A stretch of DNA of 64,000 nucleotides from Pseudoscleropodium purum (GCA_963969395.1 OZ017797.1:25482001-25546000), one strand, 5' to 3'. Counted from the first letter of the stretch, positions 35,765 to 48,106 are shown. The notes: a model not told the origin generated them from the sequence alone. Numbers and translations are program-made.

Positions 35765-37626
35765 ATGGCTTTCGCCAGGGCGGCTGGAACTCTTGTGCCA
35801 GCAAGCTTACTGATATTGGTGTTGGCGGCGTCCCAATGGACACCCCTCCACGCGAGGTCCATGCCCGGAGGCTACCGAGCGTTGAACCCCGACCAGCCCG
35901 GTGTCTTCGACACCCAATCCAACGTGCCCAGCTTTGTGGGTCAGGACAATCCTTGGGACACCGAGTCCTTCACTTACAAAGACCTGGTCCCGACGCCGAC
36001 CGCCCACGGGAGCACGTACAACTACGACGGCAACACTTTCGCCTCCACGGAGACCGAGCTCCCCTTCGATACCTTCGTGGACTCCCCCGAGACTGTCGCC
36101 AGCTTCGCCGATGACACGGCGTACACACCGAATCCAGTGGTGCATACGCAGGCTGAATACAGGAACGACCAAGTTTTCTTCGATACCTCTGATGCCCCCA
36201 CCGTCTACGAGGCCAATGACGAGTAAGCATCTCGATCCCCATGCCACATCCAATGGTTTTGCTGAACAAATTCAATTCAATGCGGTCTCTCTGCATCATG
36301 GATACCTTGTCTGAGTGTACAAATTGCTGTTCATGATTTGAAATTTGAACTTCCCAGACGATTCAACATGCATTCTCAATGAGGAAGTCAAATCTTAGAT
36401 TTTGTGTGAAATTGCTCTGTTTCTGACGATGAATGGACTATGGTAGTGGTGTTCACATGGCTAGTTGCTAATTGTCATTGCAATTGTGCAGTGGATTGAA
36501 TCTGTCCACAACGGACGTGATGAACGCCACCAGTGCCGACGACATGCTTGCATCGCTGGCCAAGGCCATGGGCGGATGTGGCACCGGAAACCCCATAGAC
36601 GACTGCTGGCGCTGCGATCCCAACTGGAAAAGCCATCGCCAGGCGCTGGCCACCTGCGCAATCGGATTCGGAAGAAATGCCATCGGTGGAAAGAACGGAC
36701 CCATCTATACCGTTACAAACAACGGTGACGACTTGACCAACCCCCAGCCCGGTACTCTGCGCTATGGCGTGACGCGCAACGGGCCGCTGTGGATCATCTT
36801 CGCCAAAAGCATGACCATCCAATTGAAGGGCGAACTCTGGGTGACGGCATATAAGACCCTCGACGGGCGTGGCGCCGAGGTGCACATCACGGGCGGGTCG
36901 CAAATCACCATACAGAATACCAACAACGTCATCGTCCACGGGCTGCACATACACGACATCAAGCCCTCGGGTCCGAGCACCGTCCGGGCATCCCCGACAC
37001 AAGTGGTAACGCGTCCCAAGTCGGACGGCGACGGCTTGCACATTTGGGGATCGCACGATGTGTGGGTGGACCATTGCTACCTGGCCAGGGCAACCGACGG
37101 ACTGCTGGACGTGACCCGCGGGTCGACGATGGTGACGGTGTCGAACAACTTCTTCGAGCAGCACGACAAGACCATGTTGTTGGGAGCAGATCCCAGCCAC
37201 ACCATGGACCGCAACATGAAGGTGACGGTGGCGTTCAACAAGTTCGGGCCGGGCTTGGTCCAGCGCTTGCCGCGGTGCCGCTTCGGCGTGTTCCACGTGT
37301 TGAACAACGACTACTCTTCGGGGTGGAGCATTTACGCGATCGGTGGCAGCGAGGATCCGACCATTCTTTCGCAGGGCAACTACTTCAGTCCGAGTGGCAA
37401 CAAAGAAGTGACGAAGCGCATCAACGACAACGGTCCCATGTTCGGTGGGTGGCAGAATTGGAACTGGGCTTCCAGCGGCGACGTTTTCACGAAGGGCGCT
37501 TACTTCGTCGGGTCCGGCGCGAAGGCGACATCGGCGAGTGTGTATGCGAAGGCGTTCAGCACGTCGTCCCGACCTGGCAACTTGGTTCCCGCCCTCACCA
37601 AGGCCGCTGGTCCTCTCAGCCTTTAG
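35765..37626 (+). CDS. PL-D: secreted pectate lyase (PL1) with shortened acidic extension
   Basis: Coding exons 35765-36222 and 36492-37626, intron 36223-36491 (GTAAGC donor, GTGCAG acceptor, phase 2); 530 aa. The ATG at 35765 starts MAFARAAGTL; the signal peptide is probably cut after A30 (PLHA/RS). The extension (31-152) reads RSMPGGYRALN: compared with PL-A, about 15 residues between MPG and GGYRALN are missing, removing the GDYD-type segment. It keeps LPFDTFVDSPETVASF and VHTQAEY...VFFDTSDA. PL1 motifs are intact: D331/D333, WVDH 344-347, DGLLD, QRLPRCRFG. Promoter, leader, exon 1, intron and 3'UTR pair with PL-A, whereas most of exon 2 is nearly identical to PL-E. Confidence 0.92.
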
Positions 37627-38250
37627 AAGAAAATTGGACGATGGATTCCTGGAGTCCATGAAGCGTCCAGCGAGCTTGCCCATCATATCCTGGGAAATGG
37701 ACTCACAGTCTCACGCTACGCTCGGAGCAGGCCGGTTGCAGACGTCCACTAAAGAGAGTATGAGCAACCTCCTCAGTCAAGCCTGCGAAAGCTTTTTAAA
37801 TTTCTGCAGCTCTGATTGAGTGAAGAGTTGATAAATTACGCATGTGCAAATTATAGTTATACAATCATTAGTTGTTTTGTTTTTGTGCAACCGCGGCCAC
37901 ACAGCAAGTGACTGAGACCAGTCAGTTGCTTCTGGTCAGACGAGTTGGTCTAGTTGAGAGTTCAGATGTAGAGATATGACGGAGTTGCTGAAACGAAGAA
38001 TGATGCAATTCTGAGAATCGACCGCTGGTGGGGAGGTCAAGAGGAGCTGGAGAGTGAAAGAGTTGGTTGGACGAAGTCATCGACCTCACTGAAGCCCCCT
38101 CCCCGTGCAGACTGAGTTGGTTTAGTTTGTTCGTCTTAAATCTGAGTGCCCACATGTCACAAGTGATTGCCTGTGAAGAGTACGTCGGTTTCGCACTGGA
38201 TGTAGATTCCGACATTGTACGGTTTTCATCTGGCTATGGTCAATTTTAAT
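37627..38250 (+). other. 3'UTR of PL-D with conserved box
   Basis: Matches the PL-A 3' flank directly from the stop (AAGAAAAT-GGACGATGGATTCCTGG). Conserved block at 38071-38103. The end is approximate. Confidence 0.6.
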
Positions 38251-38966
38251 AACATTTGAAGTTGTTGTAATGGACTGACTGTTGACATACGGATGCTTTG
38301 TCCGTGAATTTTCACGCTGCTGTGTCATCTTCTATTTGCTTTGGGTTGAGTTTATGAATTTTTGTCATTGTTCAGAAGCTGTGTTTTCTAGAGAGGTTTT
38401 ACGAGTAATTTTTGAATTTGTTACATATGTTCATGCTTCCGATTGGGAGTTTTCTGTATGGGAATGTGTTGTTGGGTTGATATGTCATATCCTCTTCTTC
38501 TTCGGAGAGTATGAGGTGCCAGGAGTGTAACGAGAATATTGTTTCGGGTACGTAGTCACACATCACCCTATATTTGAGCAGCAGAGAAGACGTGCATCCG
38601 TTCGCGCAATGCAACAATTGGGTGCGGTTATGACTGAAATTTCTTTGCAAACCACCTGATTATGCTCCATTCATCGACTTCCACCTTTCAACTGGTGGCT
38701 TCCATTTTGCAAATTATGTGATGCACTGTTTTGAGTAAGGGTATGAAATTCATGTTGCGGTTATCTGCTGGTTGCATTGGAAACTGTTTACAACTTGTAA
38801 CTTTTTTACCTGATGCACTGGACAGTCAGTCGGTTGAAGATTTTTATATTTGATGATTGAAACCAGTACCAATGCTGAAACTAAATGACCAGAGTTGAAT
38901 AGCGCTTTCTAATCAACTGAGAAAGTTGGAATATATAGCTCTTATTGGTCTCAGTACTGAATGTTC
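38251..38966. other. Intergenic, nothing recognised
   Basis: Downstream flank of PL-D. No convincing ORF. Confidence 0.35.
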
Positions 38967-39064
38967 ATTGACCCGAGTAGCAAGAGTGCGCTTTCATCCT
39001 GAAGATATGAGAACTGGTTCTCATATCTTCAGGATGAAAGCGCACTCTTGCTACTCGGGTCAAT
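38967..39064. repeat. Perfect 48-bp inverted repeat with 2-nt loop
   Basis: The left arm 38967-39014 and right arm 39017-39064 are exact reverse complements, with TG between them. The arm starts ATTGACCCGAGTAGCAAGAG and ends GATATGAGAAC. Pairing stops abruptly at both outer ends. It is not A/T-rich, so the length is not due to simple sequence. Confidence 0.95.
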
Positions 39065-40185
39065 TTATCAAATTAGATTGATGCGTTCCCAACGCTCCCG
39101 TACTTTAAGTCACTGTAACTGACGGGAGGCCCCGCCATTGTCATATCATCGTCCCCCAGTTTGTGGGCTGTTGTGTCCAATCTGGAGGAAAATTTTCTGT
39201 CTTTACTGCAACAGACTCGTTCATGACGGATTCATTGTGTCGTAATTGAGACACCTTTCTCTAAATTGTTGAACTCTGGAGTCAATCCCAGCACTTACAT
39301 GATCTCAGTATCGTAAACTTCAAGAAACTCCTCTGGTTGACACCCAGCACTGATTCCAGCTTCATGTCATGAAAATTGAGATGATCATGTGTACAAACAG
39401 ACTACATATTTTCACCATCATGGTCAGATTCGTTCCACTGGCGTAAAATTCACAACGTTGGCGAATACAGAAAAAGGACACTAGTCTGGCAGCAACGGGA
39501 GCAGTCTGAGACGCCCATTTAAAACTGGAACGGTTGACACTCTTCAGGAATACGCTTGTTCTAGATTTCAGAGTTCTAAGGTTTCAAATGGGCAACTAAA
39601 ATCCCATCTCAGTACTCAGAATGTCACATTTGGGCACATTGAAAGTTGCTAAAAGTTTCGAGTACGAGGTTCAATCTTCAGTGAATAAATCTCCAGTCAC
39701 ATTGTGAAAGATATGTAGCATGAAAAAATTATGGACCTGTGAAGAATCTCGAACACCTTGAGGTGCAAATCTTCAACCAAGGTAAAGATCATTCCACCAA
39801 GTCAGTGTAAAATTCCCATCCTCCGCCGTTACCAGCAAGGAGTCATTTATCGAATAGTCGATAATCACTCTCTGGCAGACATCGTTGGATTGTACTGTGA
39901 GATGACGACAGAATGCTGCCCACGTCGCAGCATTAGTTAGAACAGGGGAGCAAGCAAAGTGCCGGGAACTGAGAAGCAGCTCAAGAGGGCAGGCAAATTA
40001 GCCTAATTAGTGTACGTAGTCTTACTCTCTCATCAGTGCGGAAGAAGTATGTTTTCGGAACTTTGGCAGGTGGGATCGCGGACCCTGTGAAACAGAGTTA
40101 TTTTTGCAAAGCAAGATTGAATGGGTTTTTTCGGTGCAGTGAAGGCCTCCTTGATTTGGGCCTTGATTAAACTGTTATTAGTGCA
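39065..40185. other. Intergenic, nothing recognised
   Basis: Mixed composition. I found no exon, RNA gene or repeat to report. Confidence 0.35.
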
Positions 40186-40480
40186 CAGTGTGCTTGCCTG
40201 TGGACGTGCTGCTTCCCTAAGGCCTCCTAACATTCGGCTAAGTTAATATGGCCGATCACTTGCACATGCTTGCATCGTGGTCGAGTGATTTCTGTTGCAC
40301 CTTGGAATTCCGTTTCTGGTGTATGAACCACTTTGGCGGCAGTTTGGCATTCATCGTAATTAGCATTAGTGTCGAAGGCGGGGAGGCGGGGTGTTTCGCA
40401 GCCTACCATAATATGCGGATGGTGGGAGGCAGTTGTCTACGGTCTTGCAACTGTCATGTTGCCAACACTGGCTACTAAAA
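40186..40480 (+). repeat. Duplicated upstream module of PL-E, far from its gene
   Basis: Resembles 22260-22520 upstream of PL-C (GGACGTGC, CACTTGCACATGCT, TCTTGCAACTG-CATGTT). It lies about 7 kb before the PL-E promoter, with an AT-rich block between, consistent with later insertions splitting the unit. Confidence 0.4.
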
Positions 40481-43400
40481 TTACCAACCCGGGCAGGGAT
40501 CTGAGGCAGGCAGTAGAAGAAAAGCCAAAGCCATTTGGCCTCTTCCAAACCAAAAGCACTAAAACCAAATGACCAACATCCCTGCTACATGTTTGCTACG
40601 ACATGTTACCAAATTTTACCCCACTTTTTATCAAAGTAGGATAATATCACCACATGTTAATGACAAATGCATTTGAATTCATGAATAAATGATGTTACAT
40701 CTGTAATCACAAATGAATATGAACGTAAATTTCATCCCATCTTCACTCTGGGCAAGATCGCAATAATTTATTGTCCATTTTCTAGAGCAATGTTCACTAT
40801 ATTTCTTGAGGGGTCGAACTGAGTGGAAAGCAGATAAGGGATCTATCGTGTTTGTGTTTGAAAAACGTTCTTTGAAACCGGGTCAAACTCCGCTGTGGAA
40901 TGGAGTCGGTGGGCTGGCGCCCTTTGTAGCCAATACCGGTAAGCTCAAGCTTTGAGTATCTCCATTCTAAATCAAGTAAGTTGGCGACGTGGTTGGGGAA
41001 ACCTGAGGAGCAGATTAGCAGAAGCAGCAAGTCGAAGAGCTTCATAACTACCTCCTCATGAATCATGAATACGGCATGACCTTCCAAGTTTCTAGAAATA
41101 GGGAAACGCAAGATTTGTGGCAGGACTAACGCCGCGGAAGCAGTAACTTTTGAGTCCTTAACACATGGTTTCAATTGATTGTTCCCGAATCGTTCACTTA
41201 GAGCGGATTGCAATCAAATATAGAATCCATTTGTCAAAAACTCACTGAACCAAAATTTCATTGAAATGGCGGTATTCCAGTATTCCACAAACTTGGCACT
41301 TTTCCGAATAGACCATGTGGTCTGATATTTATACAAGTCATAGATTTTAGAGTTAAAAAGAAGGAATTGAATGGAAAAATGGTGTATGGATTAACGCCAT
41401 TTTAATGAAATTTTCCATATTGACACCTGTAGGAAAACCAATTTATAAACAAAACTAGAACATTATAACTGTAAGGCTCTATCCTAGGTAAAGAAAGATA
41501 TTAATTTATTCATCAGTTGAACCCCACATCCTCACTCCAACCAAACTCTAACAATGTAGTGCAGTGTGAATGCGATTGCATATAGGATTTGGAAACATAG
41601 ATTCAAAAAAATAATGTAGCTTTAGTGTTATGGAATTGAAGGTTGTAATGTCATTAATATTGCAGAAAACCTCTAAATGAAGGAAGGGAAGAAAATGAAT
41701 GATCAACCTTCAACTAAAGGGCAAAAAATAAATTGACTTTGCAATTGCAAGGGGTAGAAAATAAAGAGACCTTGCATAATTATGTTCTCCATAATAATGT
41801 GCAACCTAGTTCTAGATTGAAATCCTAAAGTTCCATTGTCCCCTCAAGGAACAAAATTGATTTTGAATAGGCTCCTATGGTCTCAATTTTATATCATGAT
41901 TTTTTGAAACTTTTTTTGAAGATAGAAAACACATAAACTTTGTAGGGAAAAATTAATTCAAAGTTAATATAGTGCAAAAAATTCTACAAATGGTGGTCAA
42001 AGTCATAAGGAAAGTCACTTAAAATTAATTATAGGACAACATTCAAAAAAGTTTTTTCCAACTTTGAATGCTACCGTATTAGAGTTAATCATAAAGTAAT
42101 AGGAATTGGGGTTTCTTCCCTTTGAGTAGCAAAAAACAAAGAACTTGGGATCAAATCCCTTTTAGATCCAAAATAGAGCTCTTTTGAGCTTTTTTTCTTA
42201 GTTTTGCTTCCACCAATGAAAATTTAGGAGCATGCAACATGTGTGACTAGGGATTGTAACTCATGACAAGAACCATGAGTTTAAAGCTTAATTCAAGATG
42301 AAGTAGTAGACTATAATACATCTCATTAGAAAAAATCTGAACCTTTTATAAGGCCGTTATGGATGCATTTTTTGGCACCTCGCAATACAAGTACTGAAAA
42401 AAATTTAAAATAATTTTTTTGAAAAAAAATATTAAAATATATTAAAATCTGATGTGGCACTGACAAGGCACAAGTAGTGCCACATCAATTGCTTTTATAA
42501 AAAATAATTAAAAAAAATATACAATTTGAATTCTTTTCTAATTGCACCTAGAGGGGGATTAGAAAGGTTCTAAACTTGCAGCCTTCTAGAGTTTTTGTAA
42601 TGATTGTTGGTGATCATAGCCTAAACTTAGCTTTGAACTCCTAACCAAGTCTAAAATACTTTATAATTAATTCTAATATCTTTCAATCTATATGGTCAAA
42701 TTTTATAAAAATTTCAATCTACATGATTTAAAACACGTGAAGTGCAAGATCCTATGGTTAGATTCTAAGAAAAAAATCTATTTTAATAGGTGAACACAAT
42801 AAAAGTAATTTTGAATGGTTTTTGACTGGAAAATGACCCTAGGACTTTAGAAGTTAATTGATGGAAGTTTACAAGATTAGCAATGGATTGGCAAAGAATT
42901 CTTTTTACTAGTTATGAAAAATTTTGACTCAAGTTTTTCAAATAAGTCTACTTTCAATGTTGAAAAACTATTTAGTGCAAAATACTATCTATATAAGTAC
43001 ATAACCATATGTCTCTATGTGAGTGGTCTTTCAAAACAATATTGAGTGGAGAATAAAGCAAGAAGAAGAATGAAGCTTATAACATTGGATGCATATATGA
43101 GGGGGCTTATTGTAAAAAAATATGAAGTTATAGATTGGTTTGGCATTTTTTATATTTGAAGTGGCATGAAGCATTATAGATTGATAGTTGAATTGGTCAT
43201 GGACTTAGATCTACATTCTAATATATTATATAGGCTTCACTAGTATATTGAGTTTTGTTTGAAGTTTCAAACATATTTTGCGGGTTTATTGAATTCATTG
43301 AAGTTTTATTTATTGATTTATTCTATATGTGATTTTCACTTAAATTCTTCTTTTTAATACTTTTGTTTGTACAATTCTTCTTTGTTTGCTATATGCCCAA

Positions 43401-44799
43401 AAATAAAATCAAAGGACTATTATATTGACATCCCTACAAATGCAATAAGAAATTGAACATTTTATAAGTAGGATGGATCCACTCTTTAAAATATGACACA
43501 ATGACATAACACACAAGCCAAGAGAAATTAAGTACTTTTCTAGGAATAATAAGCAATAAGACTAATTGCAGAATTTCTCAAATAAAATATTATTTTTCAT
43601 GCCCTACCACAAAACATCTAGCTTTGGGGTGTATTGAACTTAGAAGTTAAAGTCCAAACATCTCATAAAACTCTTGAATGGGAAGGCAATGAGGTCCTTT
43701 TACACTGGCACTATAATAAGAATATATTTATTAGTGGCTCACTACACATGGACAAGCTTGCATCCAAGATGTTTGTAGTGAGATTCATTAAACATCCAAT
43801 TTGAAATCTAAATACTTAGCTTTACAATGATGTATTTCATGAACTACAATTAGGTCATTTTTATTTCACCAATACTTATACTATATTTTTTTTATTTATT
43901 TAATGCAATGGAGAATAATCCTTTGTGAAGACTTTCAACACAATTGTTTCAATATTTAACTTCTTCCTAATGACTCAAGATGTCTTAGACAAAATGTTCA
44001 TATGCTATAAAACATATATCTATTACAATTTTTTTTTCATTTTCATCAAAAGAGGATATGTATCATCAATACAAATATGTATGGTCGGATTCAAAAAGCA
44101 TTTGTAAATATTGTTCAAAATTTCAAATCTACATTTCAAAACAAGTCACTTTGATAATTCATTATTAAGCACTTGAGTTTTTTTAATTTTATTAAAGATT
44201 AATTTTTAAGTTGATTAGTACAAAATATTCATATTTATGATCAAGAGAACATCTTTGTTTTCACCTAATTTTAATTTTTTGACAACTATATAATATTGTA
44301 CACTTTACACTTGTTTCTTCATTTGAAAAGTTCATCCAAGGACAAAATCAAATTCTATATAGATCATATGCCATTTGTTTTGCAAGAAAAAAATAAGAAA
44401 AATTCAGAAATATGATGTTGCCAAAATTTTGTTCAAATTTGACAAACTACTATAGAATGAATGTGTGATCATTAGGAATTAAAAATTCAATTATAGGTCT
44501 TGTATTTCAATATTGAACTTAAAAATTTTAGCTCAATAGTAGTTTACTAATTATTACATATATAATATTTTACCCATTTATGTGAACTAACTATACTACA
44601 AATGCAATAGTATTTTAGATCTTCTCATTATAGAGAAACTTAACCACCCATACAAATTGGTAGTAATAATAAATTAATAGTATGTAAGATGTTTTCAATT
44701 TATAGTGTTTCAAATACCCATGAGACTTAGCTGCTATAATAGTTTAAATCAATTTAGTTCTACAATGTTTCAAATACTCAAGTGCAGTACCCAATTAGT
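40481..44799. other. Intergenic, mostly AT-rich
   Basis: A 138-aa minus ORF at 40797-41213 lies in mixed-composition DNA without a recognisable domain. From about 41.25 kb the sequence is AT-rich. A small hairpin GATGTGGCACT...AGTGCCACATC lies near 42450-42490. No gene supported. Confidence 0.35.
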
Positions 44800-45072
44800 C
44801 AGGGTTGATGAATCTCTACGTCCGCCCCAAAATAGCGTCCGTAACCCAGACGCACGGACGCCAGCGGACGCAGCGTCCCTCTCACTGTCGGAAGGCGGAC
44901 GGACGGGGCGGACGAACAGGGCGGATGGGGCAGACGGGGCGGACGAGTGAACGAGCGGGGGCGGACTAGGGCGGACAGGGCGGGTGGGGCAGACGAACGG
45001 GGTCCGCGAATGTCAGCGGACGCTACGGACACAGCGTCCGCGTCCAGACATCCGACCGTCCTGTCAACCCTG
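44800..45072. mobile_element. hAT-type MITE, 273 bp, GC-rich
   Basis: Ends CAGGGTTGA and TCAACCCTG (9-bp perfect inverted repeat). Flanked by CAATTAGT (44792-44799) and CGATTAGT (45073-45080), an 8-bp target duplication with one transition. The interior is packed with GGACGGGGCGGAC-like degenerate repeats and GGACGC/GCGTCC inverted motifs, in strong contrast to the AT-rich surroundings. Confidence 0.78.
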
Positions 45073-46052
45073 CGATTAGTAAACACTCAATGATATAGTA
45101 GATGTATTTAACATTGCAATGTTCCAACTACATATCTATGTGTATAAATTGGTTGGCAACTATTTTTCATTTTACAATGTTTCAACTATGTATGTAAGTT
45201 GGTTGCCGAATATTTTTAATATTATAATCTTTCATCTACATATGTAAATAAATGGAAAAATTAGCTCATCTATCATATTAATTTGAAAATTCATAGATTT
45301 TAGAGGGCTACAATTGATTGTGTAGATTTCCAAAATTTATGGATTTTAAAAGACTACAAAATTTTGAAGATATGAAAATTTTTTAACTTTGGTATCTTAC
45401 AAAATCTTTGAATGGCAAAATTATGAGATTTCTTTTGGCTATAAACTCATTCTATTTATTTCTCCTATATGCCTTTCTCTTAACAATGAATATGGGATTA
45501 TTGCCCATATCGGTCTTAAATTGTAATGTGGGTTGCAAATTAGACAATTCAAAACATTGCCTTAAAATACTATGGATTAGTTAGGAAAAAACAATGGTCT
45601 AAATTTACCATGGAACATTGCTACAAGCACAAAACAATGCCTATTACTTGTGAAGAAGTTATTTTGACCTACTATTGGGGTAGTTTGCAAGTAGGGCCTA
45701 TTATCAAAGCAATGCCTAAAAAATGTGATCATTAAACACTAGCGTGAAATTTAGTGAAATTCCAATACAATATGTCCTATATTTAGAATCAATCCTAATA
45801 TAATTTAAATATGATCCAAATATAACCCAACTATCACCCATATAATACACAAGTATCAAAGAAAAGAAAATGAAAAAATTAGCTTTCTTGGCTACTAATG
45901 ATTGACTACCTTAGCGTCCATACCTTAAGATAGGCTATTTATTTGTTTTGTTTTGTTTGTTATGATGAGATCTCTAGACCCACATGTCCCCAGTTGCATT
46001 CTTGGTTCTATTAGAAAGCTCTTGCTGAGGAATAATGCATTGGGTTTGTTCC
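45073..46052. other. AT-rich block with dispersed repeat
   Basis: 45945-46020 matches the reverse complement of about 7058-7140. No coding potential seen. Confidence 0.4.
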
Positions 46053-46784
46053 ATGGGGTAGTTGCAAGAAACACTTGCCGTTTTTTGGCCAAAATAGCAT
46101 TAGTATTGGTGTATTCTAACTTTTGAAATTATTATTTTTTAAATAAAATAAATTATGAATTATTTGTAAATCATTCAAAATAGTATATGTATAAAAATTC
46201 AAGCCTAGAAAAATTTATCTCTAAAAATTATGTACAACAAAAGAGGCCTAGAAAAATGAAAGAAAATAGATACTTTTGAATTCGATTTTTAAAAAATAGT
46301 AAAAAAAACTCAAAGAATTCAAAGAAAAAAGACCATTTTTTCTAACTTGAATATTCTTCATTTCAACCATTTTTCATCTTTTGCAAATAAAAATTGTGTT
46401 CTCTACACATGTAGCTAGGTAGTATACTTTGAACACATGTGGAAGGTGAACATTTTTCTATTTTTAGAAAATCTCTCATAGTTTTGTGTAACTTTAGTAT
46501 AACTCCTTATATCCCAATTTCGACTTTCAAATTTGTATTTTTGGGTCAGAAATAGTACTAAATCCCCCTAAAATAGCCGAAATAGATATCCAATTGGGGG
46601 CAATTTAAAAATAGTAAATAAATTTTAAAACATTGGAAAAAAATTAATTAAAATGTATACATATACCTTCCCTTTCAAATTTCATAAAAAACAAACATAT
46701 GACACAAAAGTTATGAGCCCAAAACCACCTGTCCAAGGCCAAGGGGACAAGAAATAGGGCAAGTGTTTCTTGCAACAATCCCAT
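46053..46784. mobile_element. Inverted-repeat-bounded element, 732 bp
   Basis: GTTGCAAGAAACACTTGCC within 46053-46079 is repeated inverted within 46758-46784 (25 of 27 identical overall). The interior is AT-rich and non-coding. GCATTGGG (46037) and GCATTTGG (46786) could be a degraded target duplication but do not abut the left repeat. Type uncertain. Confidence 0.45.
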
Positions 46785-47283
46785 AGCATTTGGATTCACT
46801 GAAGAAAAAATATTGAATTTTTAAGTTATTTTCAATTAGAAAATTACTTTTTACTTTTATTTTGACTGAGTGTGGCAACAGCATAGGGCACACCAGTTCT
46901 GGTTATTTTCCCAAACATTTTATACCATCGATGAAATAAATGTCCATTTTTTTTACAAGCTCAGAATTCACTGTACCCGTCTGGTAATATGCAAGCACCG
47001 AAAATTAAAACCTCAAAGAGGATCTCTGCGAATTTGTCAACTGAAATTAGGCAAGAGCTATCATTCCTTTTTTGGAACAGACGGATTGAAGATTCCAGAA
47101 ATCAGGCAAGCGCTTTGAATTGACCCTCCCCAAGTAAGAATTGAGTCCCATTTGAGATTTGTAATTTTGTGGAAGTTAGAGTAAAAGTTGACAAGCAGGG
47201 CCGCCAGGGCGGGGACACCCAAGTGGAATCATCCCCAAAAGCAGAACAGAACTCGCAATCAAGCTCCGCGCTGCGACCCGATT

Positions 47284-47416
47284 GAACAGTAATCCACACT
47301 AATGTCGGACCCGGACTTAGAAAGTTAGCACCGCCTCCTTGCTAATCTCATGATCAGTTAGCGGGAGTAGCAACGTACGAGAAACCTAGATGGTTGACCT
47401 GTGGGCACTATATAAA
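47284..47416 (+). promoter_or_regulatory. PL-E core promoter: GAACAGT box and TATA box
   Basis: GAACAGTAATCCACACTAAT then GTCGG at 47284-47308, TATATAAA at 47409-47416. The upstream CCGCGCTGCGACCCGATT is also shared with PL-C (AGCTCCGCGCTGCACCC). Confidence 0.7.
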
Positions 47417-47439
47417 CAAGTTCGCCCACTGCAAATTAC

Positions 47440-48106
47440 ATCCACTCACCGGTTCCTTTATCTCGATCGAGCTGTTCCGAAAGTCCAATCTCGAAGTTGA
47501 CTTTGGGAAATTCTTCCGCATCGACGCATACGCATCCTCACAATCGTTGCAGCAACGCTACATAGTTCGTACAGAATTTGATCAGAGGAGGGATCCCATT
47601 CAATTTTAAGAAGTTGCCACTGGAAGGGCTCGCAAGTACTTCAGCTCGTTTCGCAACCCAGGTATCTACGCTCCTCATTAATCTCAGTCAGCGCATCTCA
47701 ATTCACTGTGATGTGCATTCTGGATTCATTTTTTTACGAGTCCATTGAGATCGGAATTCATTGAGTCCATGAGTCGTTCTGAATTCTGAGAATTCTGAGA
47801 ATTCTGAGAATCAGTTCCCTTGAGTGTCGAAACAGGGTTGAGTGATTATGTGTATGTTGGTTTCGTATTCTCTCGCACAGAAGGGTGAGATGTATACTTT
47901 GCGTTGAGGAACAACGAATGACTGTCTGCGTTCGCATGGTTTTCTTACAATGATATCCTTCATTCTTAGCTACTGTCGCTCTAGGAGCAATTGTCGTCGT
48001 CTCGAATTCAATCTTGAACTAAGTGAGCAATGTTGGATCTCTTTGCAGATTCAGCTGCACTGAAATTAGGAAAGGAACGGATTCAATCTCAAGTGTGGCT
48101 TTCAAA
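47440..48106 (+). other. 5' leader of PL-E with leader intron
   Basis: Donor GCAACCCAG/GTATCT (exon end 47661) and acceptor CTCTTTGCAG/ATTCAGC (exon restart 48049) give a 387-nt intron at 47662-48048. Within it, TTCTGAGAA is repeated about three times at 47788-47815. Confidence 0.65.

Noticed and set aside
36475..37686. 403-aa antisense ORF over PL-D exon 2, and similar antisense or shifted-frame ORFs over PL-A, B, C and E
   Set aside because: They are shadows of the GC-rich, codon-biased exon 2. They recur in each copy because exon 2 is conserved, and they have no domains, start context or splice logic of their own.
40797..41213. 138-aa minus-strand ORF
   Set aside because: No recognisable domain, no splice partners, no counterpart near the other cluster copies.
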